A DNA stretch of 41,696 nt from Candidatus Fusicatenibacter merdavium (GTDB lineage Bacteria; Bacillota; Clostridia; Lachnospirales; Lachnospiraceae), in contig DXEK01000110.1 of the NCBI GenBank assembly GCA_019115005.1, forward strand, positions 1-41,696. Direction: 5' to 3'. The notes under the pieces were generated by a model. The model ran no database searches. It saw only the letters and a program-made list of their open reading frames with translations, and was not told where the DNA came from. Shown piece by piece: positions 27,483 through 35,938 of this stretch. The translations under genes were made by a program, and so were the position numbers. Position 1 is the stretch's first letter; each line of letters begins with the position of its first letter.

Positions 27483-28469
27483 ATGGGGATAACGACGAAA
27501 GATCTGGCAAATATCTGCAATGTGTCACGAACGACAGTTCACCGGGCGCTGCACGGTACGGGAAGAATCAATCCGGAAACCAAAAAGAAAATTCTGGAGG
27601 TGGCGGAACAGTATGGATATCGTCCCGATATGTTGGCAAGAGGTCTGGTAAAAGGGAAAACTTTTCAGATCGGTGTTGTGATTATGGATGTCAATAACCG
27701 TTATTTTTCTCAGATGCTCAGCGAAATCGAAACTGCGGCACGCCAGGAAGGTTATTTTGTGAATGTTACGATGCACGAACAGAATCCGGAACTCGAGAAG
27801 GAGCAACTTTTGCGGCTCGTTGATTATCATGTGGATGGAATTATTTTGTCTTCTATCAATGGAGGAACAGAATATAAAAAGTTTTTGCAGGAGTTGGAAA
27901 CGCCTGTTGTCACGATTGATAACCGCGTAGATGCAGGGATTCCATTTGTAGCCAGTGATGGATACCGGGCGATTCAGGAGGCTATGGCTGATATTATGAA
28001 TCGCGGCTATGAAAGAATTGCTTTCGTCTGTCCGCCGCTTGCGGATGCCAGAAAGACGAATATCTATACACATCAGGAACGTTTGGCGGCTTACCAAGAT
28101 GCGATGGCAAGAAAAGGAAAGGCGCCGATGGTTTTTTCGGATTGGGATTATCTGGAGAAGACGGAAAAATATTTGCGTTCATCCGGTAAAAAAACCGCTT
28201 TTTTGTGTACGGGAGATATGATTGCGTTGGATATGATTGAATATCTGAAACTCAGAGAACTTGAAGCAGGAAAAGATTATGGAATTATGGGATTTGATAA
28301 TATTGATTTCCTTAAGTATGTGTCTCCGCGTTTGACGACAATCGATAATTCTGTAAAGCAGGTTGCAAATGCTGCCGTGGAATTGCTTTTTCAACTTATT
28401 AATAAGGAAGAAAATGTTAATACAGAACGGATTTTGGGATTTCGAATTGTAGAAGGGGAAACATTGTAG
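27483..28469 (+). CDS. LacI-family regulator of the arabino-oligosaccharide locus
   Basis: A 328-residue LacI-type regulator. The helix-turn-helix is at the very N terminus (ITTKDLANICNVSRTTVHRALHG), followed by the hinge and a sugar-binding domain (FQIGVVIMDVNNRYFSQ to the end). The recognition helix SRTTVHRALHGTGRI differs from the usual VSxVLNG, so its operator need not resemble that of the first LacI. I start at the ATG 27483, which gives the normal family N terminus and has AGGAGATAAGG before it; a GTG at 27456 is possible but adds a leader before the HTH. It most likely responds to arabinose or an arabino-oligosaccharide, inferred from its neighbours. Confidence 0.88.
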   Translation: MGITTKDLANICNVSRTTVHRALHGTGRINPETKKKILEVAEQYGYRPDMLARGLVKGKTFQIGVVIMDVNNRYFSQMLSEIETAARQEGYFVNVTMHEQNPELEKEQLLRLVDYHVDGIILSSINGGTEYKKFLQELETPVVTIDNRVDAGIPFVASDGYRAIQEAMADIMNRGYERIAFVCPPLADARKTNIYTHQERLAAYQDAMARKGKAPMVFSDWDYLEKTEKYLRSSGKKTAFLCTGDMIALDMIEYLKLRELEAGKDYGIMGFDNIDFLKYVSPRLTTIDNSVKQVANAAVELLFQLINKEENVNTERILGFRIVEGETL

Positions 28470-28488
28470 CCAAAGGGAAGGTGGTTTT

Positions 28489-28568
28489 ATCCGAGAAGCC
28501 AGTACCATCTGTACTCTTTTGATGATCATCGCAAAGGTGTACAGACGGACTGGTTTCTCGGATTTTTG
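28489..28568. terminator. long-stem bidirectional terminator
   Basis: ATCCGAGAA.CCAGT..TCTGTAC (28489-28514) pairs with 28539-28563 over about 22 bp with few mismatches; the inner sequence can pair further (CTTT/AAAG). The + strand ends in TTTTTGAGTTT and the - strand begins with A-rich sequence, which suits the convergent lacI and tauE genes. Confidence 0.85.
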
Positions 28569-28571
28569 AGT

Positions 28572-29366
28572 TTACCCGGTGATCAGCTTCACAACAGCGA
28601 TCGCCACAGAGAAGACCGCGACGCCCTTTTTCAGCAGTTCCGGCTTCAGAAAGGCGGTATTGTGACTCCCGATCCAGACGCCGACGCCATGACTGACGAC
28701 AGAGACAGCCAGCACGCCGGCGATGGACAGGAGGTTGCATTGAAGCGTGTACCCGACGCAGGAAGGGATGGCGATAAAGATCGAGTCAAAGAGCGCTACG
28801 CCTACCGCAGTCTTGACCGGAACGCCCATCAGAACCAGCAGAGGCATGACGAGCACCGGACCGCCGGCTCCGGACAGTGCGCAGACGGCGCCGGTAACCA
28901 GTCCGAACAGAACATATATGGCGGATGGAACGCTTTTTTTACCGCCGGGTGATGTTCCCGGACGCTGCGTACCGTCTCCGGAAGATGCTGGTTCCGGTGC
29001 TGCTTTTGCCTCTTTTCGCAGCAGGATGGAAATACCGGAGAGAAGCACGACCGTATAGAGAATGCGCTTCACGACTGCCTCGTCGATCAGCAGGTTCAGA
29101 CGGACGCCGATCACGGCGCCGATCAGGCTGCCGATGCTGATCAGCATCGCGAGTTTCAGGTCAAGATTTTTTGCCCTATAATAATTCCAGGACCCCAGAA
29201 TGCCAGAGATCAGAAAGGCAAAAAAACTCAGCGCCAGCGCCTGTACCGCCGGCATTCCCATAAACCCGCTGTAAAGGATCGGCAGCAGGAATCCGGCAAC
29301 CCCTGTGAGTCCGATCATGCCGCCGACCAGAAGATTTGCAACAATGATGATAAGGTAAGAAAGCAT
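28572..29366 (-). CDS. TauE/SafE-family membrane transporter
   Basis: A 264-residue integral membrane protein with the two-repeat layout of the TauE/SafE family (anion or organosulfonate exporters). The repeats begin GGMIGLTGVAGFLLPIL and GAVCALSGAGGPVLVMPLL, separated by a polar, Pro/Gly/Ser-rich loop at about residues 120-145. Substrate is unknown. It is the last gene of a minus-strand group with an amidohydrolase and a small membrane protein; the gap to the amidohydrolase gene is 60 bp. Confidence 0.85.
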   Translation of the reverse strand: MLSYLIIIVANLLVGGMIGLTGVAGFLLPILYSGFMGMPAVQALALSFFAFLISGILGSWNYYRAKNLDLKLAMLISIGSLIGAVIGVRLNLLIDEAVVKRILYTVVLLSGISILLRKEAKAAPEPASSGDGTQRPGTSPGGKKSVPSAIYVLFGLVTGAVCALSGAGGPVLVMPLLVLMGVPVKTAVGVALFDSIFIAIPSCVGYTLQCNLLSIAGVLAVSVVSHGVGVWIGSHNTAFLKPELLKKGVAVFSVAIAVVKLITG

Positions 29367-29426
29367 AAAAAACTCCTTTATGATTTGCTCGACCGAAATG
29401 AAGTACAGACCTGCTGCACTCCGGTT

Positions 29427-30737
29427 TCAGATCTTTTCCTGGTATGCCTGTGCTTCTGCCAGGATCTTCTCTTGGTCGAGCACCAGGATCTGTCCTTTTT
29501 CCATCAGAACACGTCCGCCGACAATGGAATCCGTCACGTCGGAAGCGTCAACGCTCTCCAGAAGTGTGTTGGAGAGCCGGCCGTAAACTGCCAGATGGGG
29601 TTTCTGCATATCGATGCCGATCAGGTCTGCCGGCGCGCCTTCCCGGATCACGCCGCCGTCAGGATTCCCCAGACATTTCTGCCCGTTGACCGTTGCCATG
29701 CGAAGGATTGTCCTGGCGGGCATGACCGCAGGGTTGGACAGGGGAACGCCGAAGCGGAGATTCATCACAGAGCGGAATATCTTCATCTCATTCCACAGGC
29801 TCATTCCGCCGTGAGCGGCTCCGTCTGTTCCGAGGCCGACAGTGATCTTTCTCCCGAGAAGTGACGGTGTGTCGGGCGCGGCTTTTCCGCAGTTGCTGAA
29901 AGGGCAGTGGCAGATCTTTACTCCTCTCTGCGCCAGCAGATCCTTTTCTTCTTCCGAGAGGAGAAGGCTGTGAGCGCCGAGAAAATTTTCACCCAGGATT
30001 CCCAGACGGTCCAGATATTCGTAAGGGCGCATCTGTTCCCGCTCCATGAAGAAATTGATCTCGCCGGGATATTCGTTCATATGGGCCTGGAGCATGGTTT
30101 TCCGCTCGTTTGCCCGGGAGGCTGCCGTCGCCATCAGTTCCCGGGAGCAGGAGATCAGGGAGCGGAGAGAATAGTAGACGCTCAGATTTCCTTTTCCGTG
30201 AAACGCATCGTACAGACGGTCGGTCCGGAGGATCGCTTCCCCGGCGTCCATAGAAATAGACGCAGGGAGACCTTTCTGGTCCATGGTAGAGTAAGATAAT
30301 GCGCCGCGAAGGCCGCTCTCCAGATAAACTTCCGCGGCTTCTTCCATGAAATAACTTCCGGCGTCGATAAATCCCACTGTGCCGGACCGGATCATATCCA
30401 GAGTGGCAAGCTGTGCGCTGAGACGCATTTTTTCCGGTGTCAGAGTGCTCTCGAAGGGCAGCATGATCCGGGTCCAGATCATCGGCATTTCGTCCAGGAC
30501 ACGGCCCCGGAGAAGCTGCTGCCCGGTATGCATGTGGGCGTCCACAAGACCCGGAAGATAGACACAGCCGCTTCCGTCTATCGTCCGGGTGAACGTATAG
30601 GCTTCTTTCAGTTCGTCGAGAGATCCGATCTTTTCTATTTTCCCGTCTGTAACCGCGATACTGTTTCCCTGCTGAAGTTCAAAAGATCCGTCCAGGTAAT
30701 CGGCGTGGCGGATCAGCAGATCTGCGTGTTTTTTCAT
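29427..30737 (-). CDS. amidohydrolase, MTA/SAH-deaminase-like (ATZ/TRZ family)
   Basis: A 436-residue metal-dependent hydrolase of the amidohydrolase superfamily, subtype III. Metal ligands are visible: H68 and H70 in DAHMH, the His of LQAHMNE, the His of GAHSLLL and the Asp of LGTDGAA. A beta-sandwich made of N- and C-terminal parts flanks the barrel. Family members deaminate guanine, cytosine, S-adenosylhomocysteine, 5'-methylthioadenosine or s-triazines; the exact substrate cannot be set. The neighbouring transport genes suggest catabolism of an imported amine or heterocycle. The ATG follows AAGGAGGAACGG. Confidence 0.85.
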   Translation of the reverse strand: MKKHADLLIRHADYLDGSFELQQGNSIAVTDGKIEKIGSLDELKEAYTFTRTIDGSGCVYLPGLVDAHMHTGQQLLRGRVLDEMPMIWTRIMLPFESTLTPEKMRLSAQLATLDMIRSGTVGFIDAGSYFMEEAAEVYLESGLRGALSYSTMDQKGLPASISMDAGEAILRTDRLYDAFHGKGNLSVYYSLRSLISCSRELMATAASRANERKTMLQAHMNEYPGEINFFMEREQMRPYEYLDRLGILGENFLGAHSLLLSEEEKDLLAQRGVKICHCPFSNCGKAAPDTPSLLGRKITVGLGTDGAAHGGMSLWNEMKIFRSVMNLRFGVPLSNPAVMPARTILRMATVNGQKCLGNPDGGVIREGAPADLIGIDMQKPHLAVYGRLSNTLLESVDASDVTDSIVGGRVLMEKGQILVLDQEKILAEAQAYQEKI

Positions 30738-30759
30738 GTCCGTTCCTCCTTGCTTTGTG

Positions 30760-31206
30760 TCAGATCGCCCCGGTCAGGCTGAGAACAACCTGCGAGATGA
30801 TCGCGGAGCCGAGGAAGGTTCCGGTCATGACGAGTACGCCGACGATGATCATCTTCCATCCCTGTTTCAGGAAGGAGCGGATCTGATCACTGATGGAGAT
30901 TCCCGCATAAGCGCCCACCAGAGTCAGCGGTGCGGTGAAGTTGATCTTGTTGGCAGACTCAATGACAAATTCGCGTACCGGGGAGATCGGGCTTGCAACC
31001 AAAAGGCCGATGACCGAGCAGTAAGCCACGATGGGGAGGCGCAGCGGGATCAGTTTGGTGCAGACCACGGCAGCTATGGAGATCGCGAGCAGCACAAGGA
31101 TTCCGGGCAGAGAGTCCATAAACCCTACCTGAAAGCCTACGAAATTTGCCAGGCCGATGCCGAGGCCGGATATGATCAGCAGAAGGATCCATTCCAGATA
31201 TCTCAT
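30760..31206 (-). CDS. small integral membrane protein
   Basis: A 148-residue protein with about four to five membrane helices (roughly 5-25, 33-50, 58-75, 92-106 and 118-142) and the polar segments LIPLRLPIVAYC and SISDQIRSFLKQGWK. I do not recognise a named family with certainty. Upstream on the same strand lies the remnant of another membrane protein, so the two may once have made a two-part transporter serving the amidohydrolase. Start ATG at 31206 has a purine-rich AGAGGAAAAG site. Confidence 0.6.
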   Translation of the reverse strand: MRYLEWILLLIISGLGIGLANFVGFQVGFMDSLPGILVLLAISIAAVVCTKLIPLRLPIVAYCSVIGLLVASPISPVREFVIESANKINFTAPLTLVGAYAGISISDQIRSFLKQGWKMIIVGVLVMTGTFLGSAIISQVVLSLTGAI

Positions 31207-31263
31207 TTTTCTTTTCCTCTTCTTTCTCTTATTATAATTTCGGATGTTTTACTGTGTGCAGCC

Positions 31264-31294
31264 ACAGGTGCAGGTGCGCCGCGCCTGCACCTGT
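31264..31294. promoter_or_regulatory. 11-bp GC hairpin between two membrane-protein reading frames
   Basis: ACAGGTGCAGG (31264-31274) and CCTGCACCTGT (31284-31294) form a perfect stem with a 9-nt loop. No T-run follows on the minus strand, so it is probably an intercistronic element rather than a full terminator. Confidence 0.45.
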
Positions 31295-31298
31295 CGGG

Positions 31299-31550
31299 TT
31301 ACGGCGTATCGGAATCCTGTCCGGAGGTTTCATCGGATCCGCTGCCGCCTGCTTTTCGTGTCAGGACTTCGCTTGGCTCATGGCGCAGACGGGCGAATTT
31401 CGGTTCCAGAAATTCGTAAAGTTTCCTTGTCAGCGGAATGCCCACAAAGATCGCCACGTAAATACCGGTCAGCCCGGACAGCGTCTCGCTGGTGCTGGCA
31501 AGAGCGGACAGCTGAGCGGAGAGATCGGGATAGATCGTTCTGGTCGCAGA
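31299..31550 (-). pseudogene. C-terminal remnant of a membrane protein (DUF3100-like)
   Basis: The minus strand reads an open frame with a transmembrane segment (LSGLTGIYVAIFVGIPL), preceded by YPDLSAQLSALASTSET and followed by a charged tail ending in TAA at 31299. An in-frame stop at 31551-31553 and the absence of a start codon or ribosome binding site show that the N-terminal part is gone. The pattern recalls the end of DUF3100-type membrane proteins, remembered and not searched. The break coincides with the beginning of a headless LysR frame on the other strand. Confidence 0.55.
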
Positions 31551-32213
31551 TTATGAACAGATATGCCGAGAGTCCGCAAAGATAGCCAGGGGCGACGACG
31601 CAGCCCTGAGGATCGGGTATCTGCGCAGCTATAGCGGCAGAGAGGTTCAACTTGCGTTGGAGGAATTTACGGAAAAATATCCCGGAATTTCCGTGCAGCT
31701 TATGTACGGCAATCACGAAGAGTTGTTTCGGCTGCTGCGCACAGAGGGCACTGATCTGGTGCTGAATGATCAGCGCAGGGCGTTTTCCGACGAGTATGTC
31801 AACCTGGTCCTGACGACGAGCAGTATGTACGCTGAGATCTCCGCCAGAAATCCCATGGCTGCGCTTCCGTCCGCCACACCCCAGGGACTAAAAAATATTC
31901 CTGTATTCTCGTCGCCTCCAGAGAACAGAGAGAGATCGAACAGGATTATTACAGGACAGTCGTCGGTTTCCAGGGGGAATTTCTGTATGCGGAAAATCTG
32001 GAGGAAGCCCGTCTGCGGGTGATCAGCGGTCAGGGTTTTACGCCTGTGGACGACGGCAGTCAGACGATGAATCCCGGTACTTCGATCTGCCGGATTCCGC
32101 TCTGCCACGGGAAAGAGCCGATCACCCGGAAGTACTGTCTGTTCTGGAAAAAGGACAATTCCGGTTATTATATAGAAGAATTTGCAGAGATGCTGAAGAG
32201 CAAATTTGTATAA
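31534..32213 (+). pseudogene. LysR-type regulator remnant lacking its DNA-binding domain
   Basis: The + strand carries the linker helix (YEQICRESAKIARGDD) and effector-binding domain (LRIGYLRSYSG, EEFTEKYPGISVQLMYGNHEELFRLL, DLVLNDQRRAF) of a LysR-family regulator. The N-terminal helix-turn-helix is absent, and the frame is closed by TAG at 31531-31533. A second lesion, a missing base near 31900, shifts the frame from NIPV to CILVASREQREIEQDYY, which then runs to the stop at 32211-32213. A LysR protein without its HTH cannot act normally. Confidence 0.75.
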
Positions 32214-32316
32214 TGGCAGCACGGGGCCTTACGAAAGCCGGCTGACGCCGCTTTCGGGTTCTGATGTGCCGGATCTGTTCGAGCGGCTGTTCGGAAAAAA
32301 TATCCCCACCCCCGGC

Positions 32317-32345
32317 TTGTGGGCGTCTGACGAATCCGCTATGAT
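32317..32345 (+). promoter_or_regulatory. possible promoter of the methyltransferase/importer operon
   Basis: TTGTGG (32317-32322), a 17-base spacer and TATGAT (32340-32345). The -35 box is a weak match and the -10 is good. Predicted start is near 32352, just before the palindrome. Confidence 0.5.
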
Positions 32346-32361
32346 AAGAAAGAATTTAGTA

Positions 32362-32383
32362 ACAGTTCAGTTGGCTGAACTGT
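32362..32383. promoter_or_regulatory. 9-4-9 palindrome, likely repressor operator
   Basis: Arms ACAGTTCAG (32362-32370) and CTGAACTGT (32375-32383) are perfect inverted repeats around TTGG. Pairing resumes one base outside with GT/AC, and AGAATTTA occurs directly on both sides. It lies at about +10 to +31, where a dimeric repressor would block transcription. No matching regulator gene is in the window. As RNA it could also form a hairpin. Confidence 0.6.
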
Positions 32384-32426
32384 CACAGAATTTACGACAG
32401 GCAGGAAAAAGGAGGCTCTGGAGACG

Positions 32427-33209
32427 ATGTCAGATCAATTATTGAAAAAAATCGGAACTTACTGGACCGGCCGGGCGGCCGGCTACTCCAAGGTCAACCA
32501 GGAAGAACTGGCCGGCGCTCAGCGGCGGGACTGGCTGGAGAAAATAGAACAACAGATACACAATACGTTTCGGGACAGGGAAAAGGAGACTATCCGCATC
32601 CTTGACGTGGGTACCGGCCCGGGCTTTTTTGCGATCATTCTCGCCGAGGCAGGTTATCAGGTGACGGCGGTGGACTATACGCCGGCGATGCTGGAGCAGG
32701 CGAGGAAGAATGCCGGGGTTCTTGCTGAAAAGATTGATTTCCGGCAGATGGACGGGCAGCGCCTGGAATTTGACGATGAAAGTTTTGACGTAGTGATCTC
32801 CCGCAACCTGACCTGGGTGCTGGAATATCCGGAGATGGCCTACGCATCCTGGAAGCGTGTCCTGAAAAAGCCGGGTCTGCTGATCAATTTTGACGCCAAC
32901 TGGTATCATTACATGTACGATGACCGGAAGGAGGAAGCATATCAGCGGGACCGTGAGGCGGTGAAAGCCCGGGGAATGGAAGATTATAATACGGCTCCTG
33001 ACATTGACGAGGCAGCGATGGAAGAGATTGTCCGCGCGGTTCCTCTCGGGAGAGTAGATCGTCCGGTATGGGATCTGAAAACGCTGGAGCGGTTGGAACT
33101 GAAGAAAATTCAGGCGGATACGGAAGTATGGAAAAAGGTTTGGACGCCTGTGGAACAGGTAAATTTCGCGTCAACTCCGATGTTTATGGTGACGGCGCAG
33201 AGAGTCTGA
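32427..33209 (+). CDS. class I SAM-dependent methyltransferase, first paralogue
   Basis: A 260-residue methyltransferase with motif I LDVGTGPGF (59-67), the SAM-ribose acidic residue D83 in VDYTP, the MDG motif near 108 and an unusual conserved block SRNLTW (125-130) after motif IV. The N terminus has YWTGRAAGYSKVNQEEL, which is shared in pattern with the next gene. I do not know the substrate. It is the first gene of an operon that ends in a Nik/Opp-type importer, so methylation of a small molecule that binds a metal, or of the imported ligand, is a reasonable guess. ATG follows AAAAGGAGGCTCTGGAGACG. Confidence 0.85.
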   Translation: MSDQLLKKIGTYWTGRAAGYSKVNQEELAGAQRRDWLEKIEQQIHNTFRDREKETIRILDVGTGPGFFAIILAEAGYQVTAVDYTPAMLEQARKNAGVLAEKIDFRQMDGQRLEFDDESFDVVISRNLTWVLEYPEMAYASWKRVLKKPGLLINFDANWYHYMYDDRKEEAYQRDREAVKARGMEDYNTAPDIDEAAMEEIVRAVPLGRVDRPVWDLKTLERLELKKIQADTEVWKKVWTPVEQVNFASTPMFMVTAQRV

Positions 33210-33219
33210 GAGGTGAAGC

Positions 33220-33978
33220 ATGGTGGAAGCAATGGTACAGAGAGATTTATGGAAAGAGACTCCGGCGGTCAAAGGCCGTATCGCCCGTTATTGGGACAGC
33301 CGTTCTGAAAGTTTTAAGGAGCAGAGAGACGCGGAACTTCACAGTGAGCAGCATCAGCTTTGGGAGCAGGAACTTCTGTCTCATCTGCCGCAGGACAGAT
33401 CGCTTCGGATTCTGGATGTGGGATGCGGCTGTGGATTTTTTACGCTGATGTTGGCGGAACACGGACACCGCGTGACGGGGATCGATCTTACGGGAAGCAT
33501 GATCCGGAAAGGGCGGGAACTGGCACAGGAATACGGAGTCGCGGCGGATCTGCGGGTCATGGATGCAGAGCATCCGGATTTCAGCGATGATACCTTTGAC
33601 GCGATCGTGACGAGGAATCTGACCTGGACGCTGCCGCATCCGGCGGAAGCGTATGAGGAATGGATCCGTGTGCTGAAACCGGGCGGAATTTTGCTGAATT
33701 ACGATGCGGAGCATGCAAAGTATCACAGACGCAACGGCCTGGAGGGGGAGGAAGCCCATCGGATGCTGTCCGGGGCTCAGATGGACGAGTGTATGAATAT
33801 TTACCGGATGCTTCCGATCAGCGGATGGAAACGTCCGGACTGGGACGTCTGTATCCTGAAGCAGATGGGATGTCGCGAAGTGACGGCGGACGATCGGATC
33901 GGAGAAAAATTGTATCTCCACGAGAGTGCGTTTTCCGTTCCTTACCCGATCTTCCGCATCAAGGCAGTGAAAGCGTAA
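33220..33978 (+). CDS. class I SAM-dependent methyltransferase, second paralogue
   Basis: A 252-residue paralogue of the preceding enzyme, 10 bp after it. It has motif I LDVGCGCGF (65-73), the acidic residue D89 in GIDLTGSM, RVMDAEHPDFSDDTFD and the same TRNLTW block (131-136), then RVLKPGGILLNYDAEH. The N-terminal YWDSRSESFKEQRD corresponds to YWTGRAAGYSKVNQ in the first protein. Tandem duplication followed by divergence is likely, so the two may act in sequence or as a heterodimer. Start ATG 33220 has GAGAGGTGAAGC before it. Confidence 0.85.
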   Translation: MVEAMVQRDLWKETPAVKGRIARYWDSRSESFKEQRDAELHSEQHQLWEQELLSHLPQDRSLRILDVGCGCGFFTLMLAEHGHRVTGIDLTGSMIRKGRELAQEYGVAADLRVMDAEHPDFSDDTFDAIVTRNLTWTLPHPAEAYEEWIRVLKPGGILLNYDAEHAKYHRRNGLEGEEAHRMLSGAQMDECMNIYRMLPISGWKRPDWDVCILKQMGCREVTADDRIGEKLYLHESAFSVPYPIFRIKAVKA

Positions 33979-33993
33979 CCGATGATAATGGGT

Positions 33994-34059
33994 GGCCGTT
34001 CAGCGGGCTGAGCGGTCGCGATAACTGACAAAAGATCCGCAGGAGATTTTCCGGATCTT
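33994..34059 (+). promoter_or_regulatory. two intercistronic hairpins before the importer genes
   Basis: GGCCGTTCAG (33994-34003) pairs with CTGAGCGGTC (34008-34017), a 10-bp stem with two wobbles. AAGATCCG (34032-34039) pairs with CGGATCTT (34052-34059). Neither has a T-run. They separate the methyltransferases from the transporter and may tune relative expression. Confidence 0.5.
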
Positions 34060-34091
34060 CGGGAGAATACGGCAGAAAGGATGGACGTGGT

Positions 34092-35036
34092 ATGAAAAAA
34101 TATGTGATCCGGCGGCTGTTGCTGCTGATCCCGGTTCTGCTCGGCGCCACATTTTTGTCCTTTGCGATGATGAGCATCGCGGGGAGCGATGTGGTGGTCC
34201 AGAGAGCCGAGGCGTCCGGTGTGACACTCTCGCCGGAAGTCCTTGCGGCAGAGCGGGCAAAGCTGGGACTGGATCAGCCGTTCCTGGTACAGTATTTCCG
34301 GTGGCTGGGAGAATTTTTGACCGGAGACCTGGGGACCAGCTACGTTTCGGGGAATGATGTGTTCTCCACATTTCTGTCAAAGCTTCCGGCGACGCTTCTG
34401 CTGACCGGGACGTCTGTTCTGCTGACCGTGGTCATCTCTGTTCCGCTGGGGATCCTTTCGGCGGTGAAACAGAATCGTCTGACCGACTATCTGATCCGTA
34501 TCTGCAGCTTTATCGGGAACAGCCTGCCGAACTTCTTTGTGGCGCTGGTTCTCATGTATGTATTTTCTATTCATTTTCCGGTATTCCCGGTGATCTCCAA
34601 CGGCCTGAGTCTTCAGAGCGCCGCGCTCCCCACGCTGACGCTGGCGATTGCCATGTCTGCCAAGTACCTGCGGCAGGTGCGGGCCGCTGTTCTGGAGGAA
34701 CTGAACAAAGAGTACGTCACAGGGGCAAAAGCCAGAGGCGTCCGTTTTTCCGTGACCCTGTGGAAGAGTGTGCTGCGCGCCTGTCTGGTCACGATCCTGA
34801 CGCTTCTGGCGCTGTCCATCGGCAGTCTGCTGGGCGGAACGGCCATTGTGGAATCCATATTTATGTGGGACGGGGTAGGAAAGCTGGCGGTGGACGCCAT
34901 CAACATGAGGGATTATCCGATGATCCAGGCTTATGTGGTTTGGATGGCGCTGATTTATGTGGTCATCAATCTGATCACGGATCTTTCCTACCGGATCCTG
35001 GATCCGAGAATCCGCCTGGGAGGTGACAAGACATGA
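34092..35036 (+). CDS. Nik/Opp-type ABC permease, NikB-like
   Basis: A 314-residue membrane protein of the DppB/NikB family. The start MKKYVIRRLLLLIPVLLGATFLSF and the segments AKLGLDQPFLVQYFRWL and GDLGTSYVSG are hallmarks. The EAA loop reads EELNKEYVTGAKARGV, followed by the last helices. It overlaps the next permease by the ATGA tetranucleotide, so both are translationally coupled. Assignment to the nickel/dipeptide class is secure; the exact ligand is not. Confidence 0.92.
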   Translation: MKKYVIRRLLLLIPVLLGATFLSFAMMSIAGSDVVVQRAEASGVTLSPEVLAAERAKLGLDQPFLVQYFRWLGEFLTGDLGTSYVSGNDVFSTFLSKLPATLLLTGTSVLLTVVISVPLGILSAVKQNRLTDYLIRICSFIGNSLPNFFVALVLMYVFSIHFPVFPVISNGLSLQSAALPTLTLAIAMSAKYLRQVRAAVLEELNKEYVTGAKARGVRFSVTLWKSVLRACLVTILTLLALSIGSLLGGTAIVESIFMWDGVGKLAVDAINMRDYPMIQAYVVWMALIYVVINLITDLSYRILDPRIRLGGDKT

Positions 35037-35896
35037 GAAGGAATGCAGGCAGTTCTGCGGCCGCCGGTATTGCGCGGAAGAGAAAAAAGAATCACACAAA
35101 ACTCCGCCTGATCATCTTCGGCATCTTAGTTCTTGCACTGCTGTTTACGGCGGTTTTTGCGGAGCATATCTGTCCCTATGATCCCAATAGGCAGGATCTC
35201 GCGAATGCGCTGCAGGCTCCGAGCCTGGCGCATCCTTTCGGAACGGACAGGTACGGGCGGGATATGCTTTCCCGGGTGATCGCCGGTTCGCAGACCAGTA
35301 TTTTTTCTGCGCTGGCACTTGTGGCGATTATTTCCGTGGGCGGGACAGTGATCGGCGTCTCCTGCGGTTATTTCGGAGGGATCCCGGACACGGTGGTCAT
35401 GCGGATTTCCGATATCTGTCTGGCGTTTCCCGGCCTGGTGTTTGCGATGGCGATCGCGGCGGTGCTGAACGGCGGCGTCCGCAATGCGGTCCTCGCGCTG
35501 GCAGTGGTCAGCTGGCCGAAGTATTCCAGGATCGCCCGGAGCCAGACACTGGCGGTGAGACAGGCGGAATATATCTCGGCGGCACGGCTGGCGGGAGATT
35601 CCCCGTTTCAGGTCATTTTCCGTCACATACTCCCGAACATTCTGGGACCGGTGCTGGTGACGGCGATGCTCGACATCGGAACAATGATGATGGAGATCGC
35701 CGGCCTGTCGTTTCTCGGACTCGGCGCACAGCCGCCGACGGCGGAATGGGGAAGTATGATGAGCGGCGGAAGAAGTATGCTCCAGACTTACCCGTGGGTG
35801 GTGCTCACGCCGGGGCTGGCGATCTTTGTTTCCGTGGCACTTTTTAATCTGCTGGGAGACACCGTCCGGGATTCTATGGATTCTGGAAATGCGTAA
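35033..35896 (+). CDS. Nik/Opp-type ABC permease, NikC-like
   Basis: A 287-residue DppC/NikC-family permease. After a basic N terminus (GIARKRKKNHTK) it shows FAEHICPYDPNRQDLANALQAPS, HPFGTDRYGRDMLSRVIAGS and the EAA loop AEYISAARLAGDSPFQVIFRHILPN, followed by GLSFLGLGAQPPTAEWG. All are typical. It pairs with the preceding permease to form the channel. Confidence 0.93.
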   Translation: MRRNAGSSAAAGIARKRKKNHTKLRLIIFGILVLALLFTAVFAEHICPYDPNRQDLANALQAPSLAHPFGTDRYGRDMLSRVIAGSQTSIFSALALVAIISVGGTVIGVSCGYFGGIPDTVVMRISDICLAFPGLVFAMAIAAVLNGGVRNAVLALAVVSWPKYSRIARSQTLAVRQAEYISAARLAGDSPFQVIFRHILPNILGPVLVTAMLDIGTMMMEIAGLSFLGLGAQPPTAEWGSMMSGGRSMLQTYPWVVLTPGLAIFVSVALFNLLGDTVRDSMDSGNA

Positions 35897-35938
35897 ATAA
35901 AAATCTTCAGAAACATTCACAGAAAACAGGAGAGACAG

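Noticed and set aside
31254-31716. Two medium-sized ORFs on opposite strands near the rearrangement junction
   Set aside because: They are out-of-frame readings of the membrane-protein and LysR remnants; the frames with family-like sequence are others.
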